Shown: positions 1 through 12,100 of the stretch, piece by piece
Numbering within the stretch: position 1 is the stretch's first letter
Layout of the letters: every line of letters begins with the position of its first letter
Assembly (NCBI GenBank): GCA_019321725.1
Contig: CM033106.1
Location: 27,330,118-27,394,117 of the forward strand
Length of the DNA: 64,000 nt
Direction of reading: 5' to 3'
From: Paulownia fortunei
Taxonomy: Eukaryota > Streptophyta > Magnoliopsida > Lamiales > Paulowniaceae
Position numbers and translations under genes: made by a program
Notes under the pieces: generated by a model
Databases searched by the model: none
Told to the model about the DNA's origin: nothing
What the model saw: the letters and a program-made list of their open reading frames with translations, nothing else

Positions 1-1535
1 TGAAATTAGTAACAGAAAGTGGGTGGACAATTGTCATCTGTGGTTTGCTGATGAGTCAAGGGAGGGGTAGCAATTTCCGACATGATCTGGCCCAACACAA
101 CTCTACATACATTTAGTTATTTAGGCTTGAGACTTTACGTCAAACTGGTTCCACCTAGTTTAAGAGTTACAAAAAATTAGTTGGAGGTCGTCGGAACAAC
201 CCAAAAAATAATCCAGTTAACTTGACGACCTGACCCACACCCACACATTGCACCAATTAAACCTTTAACAGAAGTGTAACATAATTATGTAGTTTTGACT
301 CAACAGAATAAAGAAGGTTAACTTCGTATAATGACATCTGCAAAAAAAGTAAAACTGTGAAGTTCAAATTATTTTGTTTTGTCAGTGCTGTTCTTTTCTT
401 CTCCTCTTCACAATCTGAAAAATCAAAAGAATCAGATAGATGTTTGATAACCTCATACTATTGGTGATAATTCTAATCAAATGACTGGCCCTACATTGCT
501 CTGATGACTACCACTGAAGAAACTAGAAGGTTACACCTATACCAGTATATATTTAGGACTAAAGAATTTGGTGATAAAATGTTGTAACTTCAATATATCC
601 ACGCCCTCACTGGGATATCATGCACAAGTATTTTCAAATAAAAGATTCCAAATTTTTTCTTCGAGTTCTATTTCTTAAAAAGGAAGAACACTAAAATTGA
701 GCTGTTAGTAAGCATTCTTGATTTTGATCTGTTAAAGGTACTGATTAAAATCTAGATGGTAAAGTAATTAATTCATAGTTAATGTATTGTTTAGAAGATT
801 TTATATTCCCAAGTCATTGATGTGGCAATATATAGGTCTTAATAAAATAAGCCATCGAAATATTATGTATCTTGAACATGGGATTTTTCCTTCTCACAGT
901 TAAGAGTACAAGTTATAATATTCTTGAAATGTAAAATGTAGGAAGTGTGGATGAATAGATTAAAAATAAATGAATAAATAAATGAAGACAAAATTCAACC
1001 AAAAAAGATTCCTTTATATGGTGTGGTTGTTTGATCAATCTACTGGAATTTCTTTTATTGCTGGCTGTTGAAAAGAGCATTTGCAGGTTATATGATTTCT
1101 TTCAGAAGTTTCGGCAGTTCCCATTTGAAAAGTCGTGAAGTTCATGAACTTGGTGAACCCATGGCTTAAAATTCCATGATTAGTGATTCAGTTAAACTTT
1201 ACAATAATATCTGCACAAACAAGATACCCCACGAAAATGCTCCATGGTTTTAGTTCTATCCTTCAATACTTTTGAGAATTTATTGGTGCAACTCTTGTTT
1301 TATTTTATGGTTATTTATGATCAGGTTAATAAAATTTGAGTTAAGAGGCCAGGATGGAAAATATCATAAAAATCCTAACCTTAAACAACCAGAACCCATC
1401 TAATTGGACAAGGTAGCCACCCTTACTCGAGGGCTTAGATATGATCTCAGCTAACTCAAAGTTCAGTTCAATACTGATAGGAGAAAGATTGTTTGAAGTT
1501 TGATTTCTAACTTAGTAAACCGTGCTAATATTTTT

Positions 1536-1760
1536 AGGGTGAATTACAAAAGCTACACTTGAGGTTTGGGCTATTTATAAAAGAACACATCTATGTTTGT
1601 AAATTACAAATACCCCAATTACAAATACCCCTTGACATTTATTTCTATTTTACATATTGCACCTACTGAGAGGGGAATTTATAAAATAAAGACAAACCTC
1701 AAGGGCGTATTTGTAATACCTCAAGGGGTTATTCGAAATTAGTTTTTGTAATTTAACCCT
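1536..1760. mobile_element. Small inverted-repeat transposon (MITE-like), about 225 bp
   Basis: The left end AGGGTGAATTACAAAA is the near-perfect reverse complement of the right end, which reads AGGGTTAAATTACAAAA on the minus strand. The arms continue to match further in (CTTGAGGTTTG on the left against CTTGAGGT on the right). No coding capacity is visible. Flanks are T-rich (ATTTTT on both sides), so a target duplication is possible but not certain. The superfamily is not determined. Confidence 0.6.
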
Positions 1761-1813
1761 ATTTTTTATTAGTCAGTGATTTATCAAGCTTCTGAGCTTG
1801 CTTCAATAAACTT

Positions 1814-2029
1814 CTCCCTCTGTCCCAAATTTATTGCCTCATTTCATTTTTAATATATCCCAAAATAAGACTCCATTTCCTAAAATTGAAATTATTTTTC
1901 CCCAAAATTATCGTCTCAACTTGAGAAATACATGACACCACTAATTCTCAACCACTATTTTTAAGAATAGCAGTGTTTTCAACTCTCATCTCAAACTCCA
2001 TGCAGGGTCAAATAATCAATATGAGGGAG
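1814..2029. mobile_element. Stowaway-like MITE (Tc1/mariner type)
   Basis: The left end CTCCCTCTGTCCCAAA matches the usual Stowaway terminus. The right end GAGGGAG is followed by TA, the usual target. The element is about 216 bp, AT-rich and non-coding, and lies in PAA1 intron 8 about 50 bp from the previous element. Confidence 0.65.
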
Positions 2030-3150
2030 TATAAAGTATCAAACTACTTGAGATTCATGTTTAACTTGATTCAAGATTGATCTTCACAAGTCAAACTAAC
2101 CTCAAAGACAATTTTAAGCTCATTAAGAAATTCAAAACTAAGCTTGAATATGTGTTGCTCACCTGGACTTGATGCTATCACACTCCTAAATGAGTCATCA
2201 ACGATTTAGGCAACAAAATTTGTAACACTATGCTTGTACATATTACACTACTAGTATCAACTCAATGTTAAACCTCACTTTTAGCTTTTGCCTTTGAATC
2301 TACAATCACTAATTGACGCATCGACATTCCTGAGGAGGCTAATAAAGGAGAAGGAAAATAAGGAAAGAAAAAACAACAAAAAGTGAAAGGAAGTTTTAAT
2401 GAGGGAATGCGAAGAGGCTAGTTTTAAGACTACGAGAGAAGATGCAAGTTTACTTACGGTAAGTGAAATTGTTCAGATGCATTACAGAGCTATTTATTGA
2501 TATTGTTTAATGAACAAGATCCAAATATTGGAAAATAAAATTAAGCAATATAACTAATCCTTGGATCTAATATTAATCAAATCTGTGTTTTTCCGACCAA
2601 TTTTCATTTACATTGTGCTCTTGCATGTTTTGATGGGAACTTAAAGTTATTGTACGCAGTTTTTGGAGTTCAGGTTCCCATGGTGCATGAGTGCAATTAT
2701 AGTCAACTTTGTGCTTCTTGTCTTTCTACAGACCACCTCTACATGGTCCTGACCCATTAGCTCATATAATGATCGTAGAGAAAACGACGACTCCACATAT
2801 ATTTTTCGGACTATTGCTTCCCCCAACCTACCCTAGACTATCTCTATAGTGAAACCACATAGACCAGTATCCATTTTGGTTACTACTTTGGTTCATCTAG
2901 GTTGACCTTATCATCTAAGTTTGTCACTAATGCTGATACATTATACTTACTGAGGGATACAATTATGTAAACAATAATTCCAATTTTCTTTTTAATTTTA
3001 GAACCAAGAAAGAGGATGAATTTCCCAGTTGAAGACCCAGAATAAATTTAGTGGAATTTCTAACAGCGTTTCTAACATAATAAAGTCCATATAGTAATGT
3101 GAACAGATATCATAATCAAGGGGTGAAAGGGAAAGTTACAGGTGACGCAC

Positions 3151-6100
3151 CTTGTCAGCCAACCGTTGTACGGGAGCTTCTCTAGTCTGTGCTTCTTCAA
3201 CCAACCGAACAATATCTCCCATTGCGGTCTCACCACCTGGTCTCCGCACCTCAATGGTAATTTTTCCATTTAGGTTTATGCTTCCAGCTGCCACTTCAGC
3301 CTAGTACAAAAAAGCAACCTAAGCGACAGGATAATGTGAGCGAAAGGACCAGTAGAAATAGTAATTCTACAATGGAATATTACCTCCCAATAAATTCAAA
3401 GAGAACAACTTGACTAAGACATTCAGCCCCTCCCCAATCCCCAGGTCCCAGCCATGGGAGTGAAAGAACAAAAAATGGATGCAAATATAAAAAGAAAGGA
3501 CACATAAAACTTTCACATTACTTTTCAAAGAGTTTAAACTTTTGAACTGGTATTGTTTGGTATGTATGGAGCTTTAATCTAAGAGAGATGAATGAGGGAA
3601 GTCCATAAATAGAACTTTCCATCACCAGTGGATAGAAATTGTTGCCTTAACATCAAGAAAAATTAGGATCAAAACACGTTTCTAAATCATTTGTTTAAAC
3701 AAAGCAATGGGAAAATATGCTATATCTTGCCTGAACTCAGATAAACATTCTCTTGCACCCACTTTTATCACTCCCAAATTTACTTTGACCAAACAAGGAA
3801 AAATGATCCATTCCACTCCGCCTTCTTCTTCCACCAGCATTCCATCATGCCAAGCATAGCCACACAGGCTACCCCATTAAACACATTCGCATCTCTGTAG
3901 TATAAACAAAAAATACAAGGAAAAAATATGACAGCATCATTACCCCTGGTAACTTAGTGACAGGTAGAGGCTCCCCTGTAAAACTTGACTCGTCAACACT
4001 GCTTCTGCCTGATCTAACAACTCCATCAGCCGGAATACGATCCTACAAGTGTGATAAAATGTGGGAAAAAATAAAGGTGCCGGTGTATGTAAATGAGCAT
4101 GCCCTTTTATTCTTAATTAGGTCAGGGATACAGTGAGCAGCAAAGACCCATATGATAATGATTGTTTCAATAGAAGTATGATGACATAACAGAAAGCGCT
4201 TCTCATTTTGCAAAACAAATTTTAGAATTTCATGAGCTCGAAAAATTAAGGGCAAGATACAAGTTTGTTACAAAGACAGTAGGCAATGCTTACACCAGGC
4301 AGGACAATGATTTGATCTCCCACAGAAAGACTACTAGAAGGTACTTCAACAGTTGAGCTCAATTCATCTGCATTGCCGTTAATCAGAAGACGAGCTTTAG
4401 ATGGCAAAATACTAAGAAGGCCGGTCATATCACTGGTCGCTCTTATCTTGGCTCTCTGTTCAAGATTTCTCCCAAGTAAGACGAATGCTATCAACATAAC
4501 TGGTTCTTCAAAGAATGTTTTCCATCCCTACACAAGCAGAAATTTCCTTTAATAGAAGGCAGCCTTGGAAACCTCAACCACATAATATTTCAGCAAAACA
4601 ACACTGAAGACTAGGTCTCAGAGGCAAATATCTTAACAATATTCAGAATTGCTGACAAAACAAAAATATTGTATGCAATATAACATTGTAGGGATTGTCT
4701 TGCATTAACAGCACAATAGATGAGATAAGACGGAAAAAAGAAAATGAACAGAAAAGCTTCTGTGATTGGAAAAAAAAACAATCAACTAAATATAATCTAT
4801 TTAGGTTGTGAATGAATAACACTAAGAGATAGCTTTTGGAAAACTATCAAATGGTTACACAGGCCAATCCATGACTTTCACAGCGACAGGAGCCTTGCTT
4901 ACCCATTCCCCTTTCTTCCCATTGCTAGGAGCCTCACCCTCTTGACTTGATAGATCAAGAAGACTACAACCCAAAGGGAATCACATGAAAACTTTAACCT
5001 TTCACTAATTTTATCTTCAGCATTTCCATTTCTCATTCGGTAGTCTAAGCATGGACAGGGAGGGAGTCGTTCATCGGCCTAATGCAGCTACAGGAGATTG
5101 GTCTGAACATAAAATAAGCATGAGGCCTCAGACTCTGCAGGAAATGCCCTGTTTCTTTTGAAATGTGCCTTACTGCACAAAAATGGTTTAATTTTCGCAA
5201 TAATTACTAAGCCCTGCATAAAATTTACCACTTCTTGAAAGTAAACAATTAAGAAAACTAAAGACTTCGAGCATTTAACACGCGAGGTGAATCATATAGT
5301 TCCATAATTCCAACACAATGTGCCAATATTTTTCAACTGGGCAGATCACTTATTTAAAAAAGTTACACAAGATTGAACTCATTTTTATCAGTTTGGTCTA
5401 TTATTGTATTCACAATACATTGTTTCTGGGACCTTTTTCCTTTATTTATCGGAGTAGTACAAATAAAATGAATCAAGTGGCACTAATTTTGTGCAGTACA
5501 ATAGTATTTAGTAGATATATATAACCATCCCTGATATTATGAATAAAGTTGTATGCTTCAGATAAAATTACACATTGCTTGCGACAATTTTTTTTTATTT
5601 CTAGCCAAAAGCCCATATAGGAGGTTTAGTTAACAATTTACCAGTTTCGGCATAAAGGCTGCCAAGGAACTGACAGCAAAGGATGATAAAGCCCCAAGAC
5701 CAACTAGTGTATTCATATTCGGGGCCCCTCTGAGAAGACTTTTCAAACCATCCATAATAAGTTGGCGGCCAGGGCCAAGCAATGTAAAGAGAGACAAAGA
5801 TATATGGAATCCTGTGGAGTGCAATGCATGGATCCATGCAGCCTTGGCTCCAAAGAAATGAGAGAGATGGCCAAAGATGCACACAGCGCAGAGAGCCCAG
5901 GAAACAACAAGTCCACGACCTGTTAATAGGCAAATTTTCAATCACGTGATGTGCCGACATATTGGCATTAAATGTGTGAGCAACAAATAATTTAAATAAC
6001 ATGTATCAAACTCCAAATCTCTTAACTTCCCAGAAATAGTGAATTGAAAATCTGCCAAAACCAACAGATTTAGTTAATTGGATAAAGTTAATATGCATTA

Positions 6101-9100
6101 GTTACTGATGTTATTCATATAAAACAGAATTGACTTCAAAACATTCATAATGGTGTCACTTATTCTTTTGTCTAAATACCCAGGAAAAAAGATTACATTC
6201 TAAGCATAGACATTGTTGGGATTTTTTAACTAAGTGCATATTAGTAATTGATATTATGCAAAAGCATAAATATTTCTTGGGAAAGTAAGGCTTCAACACA
6301 CTACCCTCTTGTAATTTTTCCATGTTTAGATTTCTTTCTTTCTCTTCCCAATATATCATCAATTCCATTTTTCTAATGACATGTATAGTAAATAATGAAG
6401 GAGCAAGAAAAAACTACCACTTTCTTTTAACAGCGCACGCTTCTCATTTATTTTCTTCTCAAATGTCTCGTAGAAGTTCACCCTGCTTAAATCTGCAAAC
6501 AAAGAGGTCGTATTAACATTACAAACACGCAATCCAAAGGAATAAATCTGCCTAAAATCTTTGGGATAAAGTCATGTCATTGCCTTTCACAGAGCAACAT
6601 AATTGCTAACTCTGTCTAATGATGCAATGGCTTCTATGTTTTAGTCATATAACAGCATTAACATATGAATCCTAGACATTTGAGAAAGCAAATAACATCT
6701 ATATTATAGTGGCATATACCTTTCTGCCCTGAAAAAGAGATTCAAATTGATAAAGTTTCATTTTTGTGGGTTTGGGCCATTTGGAAACATATGTCAGTTC
6801 CGTTCCTTCCTCCAATATAGAAATGTCCAAGTAAGAAATAAGTCGGAAATCCAAAAAGTCACACTAGCATTTTAATACATAGCTTAAAACAATAGTACAT
6901 CAATCAGTTGGGACTTTATCGGTGCAAATTTCAAAATGGGCAAAACCAAGATTTTGAAATTAATAATCGAGGTTATCCTGGGAAACAACTTCTCCTAAAT
7001 GTTGAGGTCAAGTAAATAAGCAACTTTATAGTCATTGTTGCCTCTTTGAATCTTCACCCACAAGCCACCAGCGAAGCAAGCTATTGCAGCGAGCAGTGGA
7101 GATGGCACAATTAAAAGCCGCTGGTCAATTTCTTATTGAACAACAAACTAATATCGACTCAAATGATCAGACTCAAAGTAGTCAATGGATCTCCAGAGGA
7201 CCGGAGGAACAGACCCGATACCTCATAGCGTATGTGAAGATCAAAGCACTTAATTAATCTATAAGGTACAAAATTGCATAGCATATAAAAGTGTCAAATT
7301 CTCATTAACTGTCCAAAGATATGAAATTCAATCTACTAATTAGAAAGTCTCTTGTCAATCAATAAGTAATCTTTGCTCAAAAGACACCTCTGTACTTAAA
7401 AACCAGAAGGATTTCTTAGAGCCAGGCTAACAAGTGAACAGGATCTGATCTGACACCAGGCAATGAGGAATTAGGAAATATCTTGGTTCCCTATCCACAA
7501 AATAGGTGAAATATTAGTGGCAGACAAGCTTTTCTATTGATAATTGATTTGCAAACAAGCCGCCAATTGTTTCCAAGACATTGTTGCAAAGCAACTAGCA
7601 GCTTCTCAAGTCAACAGATTGAAGCTATCTTGAGCTTGCAAACACTCCTCTAATCCCTACCCCTTGGCTTGCAGAGAAATAATTAATGAACTGTAATAAG
7701 TGATTGACAAGCAAAGAAAAGAAAATCCCAATTTCAAATACAAAAACTAAAATACAAAGAATTACCAAAAAAAAAATTGCTTCTCTATCTGCATGTGCTT
7801 TCAATTCAAGTTTTCATTTATTAAGTTTTAATATCATACATATTTATTTTGTATGCCAGTTACAATATTGACAGACATCTTTAAGTTCCAGAGACATTTA
7901 CAAGTCAGAGGTTAATAGTCTTTGAGTAAATTAATAAAAAGATAGGGTGAGAGAAGCAAAACGAGTCCAACAGGTCATTGCCACCCATCATGGAGCATAA
8001 GGAGCTATAGTATTTACATGGTTTGGTTCGACCAGTCGTCTAGTCAATTTGGAAACAAACTGGTGCTGTCAGTTTGAAAAAAACTCAAACTGAACCAAAA
8101 ATTGCATTAGGAAGAAACAAATTCAGTTTGCTTGGTCTGTTTATGATTTGATTTTACAGCTTGTGTTTCAAGGACTAGTTAGGATTAGGTCAGCTAGCAC
8201 CAAACTGGTACTAACTGATTTGATTTAGATGTATTAAAAACCTATCACCCATGGAAAGGTGTTTATAAGCAAATGCATTTGAGTGGATCATAATATCAGT
8301 TCTGAGCTTCAAATTCTCTCTATTAGACCCTGATAGTATACAAAACCATTTCGTATAAATAGACTTCCAAAAATTGGCCACATTTATTTAAAAATATAAA
8401 GAACAATTAGAAAGAAAGAGAGCCGTTGAAATAAGAAATAAGTCAAACATTCTACCAAAAAAGAGAAAACATGGCTGCAACTTCCGTACAATTACTACCA
8501 ATGCATATCCAACCCAACCACCATTGCCATTATACCCTGCCAAACATAAATCATAACTCCAAAATCTACATGAGATTCCTAAACATGATTGACTTGCAAA
8601 GAATCCCTAATACTAGTAGAAACAGAGAGTTATAATTTTGTTTATAATTGATTCTGACGACAAAAGACTAAAAAAGCTACTTCAAAGCATGGCATTTGGA
8701 ATAATTTTAAACACAAAAAAAAGGTCTTTTGAAGATAATTTATAATGAAGCCCATTTCAGAATCTCATTTAGTTCAGATTTCTTTCATTGACTTTTCTGT
8801 AAGGGAATTGCTAGAGATCTGCAGTGGTGAGTTTAACATTTTATTAATTATTTTGAATGTTATTTGAAGCCCTTAGTAATCCAGTATAAGTCGTTGAAAA
8901 TGATTTCTCAGGTGAATTCTTATTTAGGATCCTAGACCATTTTCTCATAAGAGAAGACATTTAGATCCAAGAAATAGTAATGCAGTTCCTTCATTTTCAG
9001 CCCTTTGCAGTTATCCCCTCCCTTTAGAATGTTTTTGCCAAGAACTTCATATCCATCAATAACAAGTCTATTGCACTTGTTTGGATAATTTTGGGTTACT

Positions 9101-12100
9101 AAAGAATTCAAATCCTCTAGCAACCATTTTGAGCTATTTTGGATTTAAAGTCCTCAATAATGGGGTCATTGGACATCCTTGACTTCAAAACCATAAATCC
9201 AAATGCATCTTACTTTCTTCTCTCTTCTCGGTCTGCTACCATTCGTCATTTTTTTCCTCAACATCAACGCTCTTATATTTTCTCATAATTTTACAAACCC
9301 ACACCTTCCCAACAACATAAGCAACAAAACAACCATGTTTTTCCTTTAAAAGACTGATCTTAGAACGATTCACAGCCCTGGACACATTTAAGGCCTGTTC
9401 CATTTGATTCATAACCAAGTTCAATTCTTAGCCTAATTTTGCCCATCAGTTCTAATGAAAATCTACCATGTCTTCAATATTATCAAGGTTGTCCTATATC
9501 TGTAATACCTTAACAAGTATTTCAAAGATCACATAAACTTTCATTATTATAACAAACTAGTCTTAATATCCAAGAAATCAGAAGAGAGGATATTTGATAA
9601 AAATTACCCCTGTCCACAGAATAATGCTCCCCCATTCCTTTTCTAGGATGTACATCCTGTAACTGATGTTTTTAAAAACTAATTTTAAGATTAGACCTGC
9701 ATAAATGCATTAAATTTCACATTTTCAACGCTCAAAATCTTGGTGTTGATTCAAACAAGGGCATTCATTTCCGGACACAGAGTATTAAAAGGAGGGAGAA
9801 AAAAAGATGGGTAAGATAAGGAAACCCAACAGTTAGCTGTAGAAAAAGGTATTGAATTTAAATATTGCGCAAATCCCGAACAATAAGCAATGTTCAATCA
9901 TATAATTCCACAATTAGCAGAGTCTGTGTGGTATTTTCCATGCTCAGCCATAGAGAGTGAAGTATGTTTCGGACCATTAGCATTTGACGGGAGAAAGCAT
10001 TACTTCATCTTAGTTGATGGAAATAGAATCTGAAAGATAAAGAATAGGCAACCTTGCTGAAAGAAGTCAGTCAGCAAAGCATCCTAAACGCTAGCCTAGA
10101 TTATTGTCACACAAATCCCACAATTATGCACTTTGGCAGCAAGATCCAGCCCACTTCCTAGAAGCAAGAAAAGTATCTGTGTGGAAGTGGAAAGCTGAAG
10201 ATCTACATACAGAGTCAAAGAAAACGTAGATGTTTCTCTCACTAGGTTGTAAGGAAACTAAATATGTCACCTGGTATTCCTGCCAGCCCTCTGTTATTCA
10301 GCCACTGTACATGACAACCACTTCCCAATTCAAATTTCTCCAAACATCACTATTAGGTTGCACATTAGGAAATTTTACTTCCTAGACTCGATGTTTTCAA
10401 TAAAATTTACTCATTGGGTAACATGCCACAATTGCATTCTCTCTGGCAGAATTTCTCCACTATGCGAGTCAATTTCAAAGTTCATGTTCTGTTATTGCAA
10501 TTTGGCATGTTTGTTTTCTTTCCATTATCCTTGTGACGTAATACAGTAGTTGGGGGTAAGACGAAAGATGCACATAAATTCATCAAATAAAAATAGTCCT
10601 CACTCCCAGGAAGAAAATTTATATATCCAAAAAAAAAAAAAAAAAAAAAAAGAGAATTTCTGAAGTCCTCCAGCTATGATATAGCGAATAACAAAACTTT
10701 TCTTAGTATATTCTAAATTTTAGGTTATTTATTAACCCTCCCTCCCTACCTACCTCCCTCTCATACCCAATACACCTGTACTCACACTCCAAACTTTTTG
10801 AATCAGCTGGGATTATAGAAGAATTCCATTTTTATAATATGACGGAATCTAATCAACAATATGAGTTAGTAGGTTACTGAAAGGCACAGGGCTGAACTAT
10901 AAATTGGATGAAAGCATAAGTTGAGCCATAAAGGTAGCATTATCAGCATCAAAGGATGGTAAATATTAAAATAATTCACAACCTTCTTACCCTGAACAAA
11001 TATATTTTACTTATACCATTTAACATCCATCAGACAGCAAAAAAGTAAATGATAAAATTGTCCGATGGAGTTCTATCTAAATATCTAAAGATGCATCCTT
11101 ACACTGTTGGGGGTTATATTGACTGTGAACTTCCACAGTTACACAGTCCAAACCAACCATATGAAGGAAGCCACAAAGTTCGGGCAAAGGAAAAAATCGT
11201 TTGCCTCCTTTATGGATTAAAGCAACACAAATTTTACCTTAAGATGCAATTAAACCAAAAGGTCAAATTCATAATTCATATAACATTTCCATCCATGGAC
11301 CATGGCCATGGCCAGCCACATTTCAGTCAAGTCATTTTCTCAATTATGAGTAAACACATTAGTCTGTACCAAAGCAAACCTCTAATTTCACTTGTTCAAA
11401 AGCAAATATACAAGCTTTTCCAAGAATATATTGTTCCCTTGTCAAGATGATAACCTCTATATTCTAAACACTATGCAAGAACCAAATCATTCTTCTACAA
11501 GATTTCAAGTTAATTGTAGGATATATCTAAGTGTTGACATGTTAGTTCCTCCAGATGGAAAAGTTTTGCAAGATTTATCTCTATGAACATCTGATCAGAA
11601 GTTCTCAGCAATCCAAATTGCACATTGATGTAAAGAAAAGAAAGATTTTAAAGTAGAAATGTAACCAAAATAAATTCTAAGGCTGAAATATAAATTTAAA
11701 ATATGCATTTGTATTTTAAAGGAAAGGAATAGCATGAGCAGAAAATAATTCACAGTTCCAAAGTCATTAAGCAAGCAAGATATCTCTCGAAAAACAACAT
11801 AACAATCTGTTGTAAGCAGAATTTATTATGCTTTGCCATTATTGTAAACTTTATGGGAATTGGCCGAATACAAAATCTCAACTCTGCTTTAGATTTTACA
11901 ACACACGCATACACAAAAGGAAGGTTCACCCACAAAATGGTTATGCACTAGACAGCTAACACGACCATTGTCTGCCCTAACAGTATGCTCTTACAAAAGC
12001 TATTACATTAATCCTTCCGGAGAAAGGAAGTCAATGTCATCTTATGTTTAGGAACAACAACGTTTGTAATAGTAAATCTGCTCAACAGGATAGATATGCC

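Larger units (their letters stand above)
1..3150 (-). other. PAA1 intron 8, left-truncated
   Basis: The exon 8 donor (AAG then GTGCGT on the minus strand) lies at 3150. The next expected coding segment begins VAGRFTYGV, and I could not find it on the minus strand down to position 1. The stretch therefore appears to be intron of at least 3.15 kb. It contains two small inverted-repeat elements, listed separately. Open frames here are short and unlike any family I know. Confidence 0.6.
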
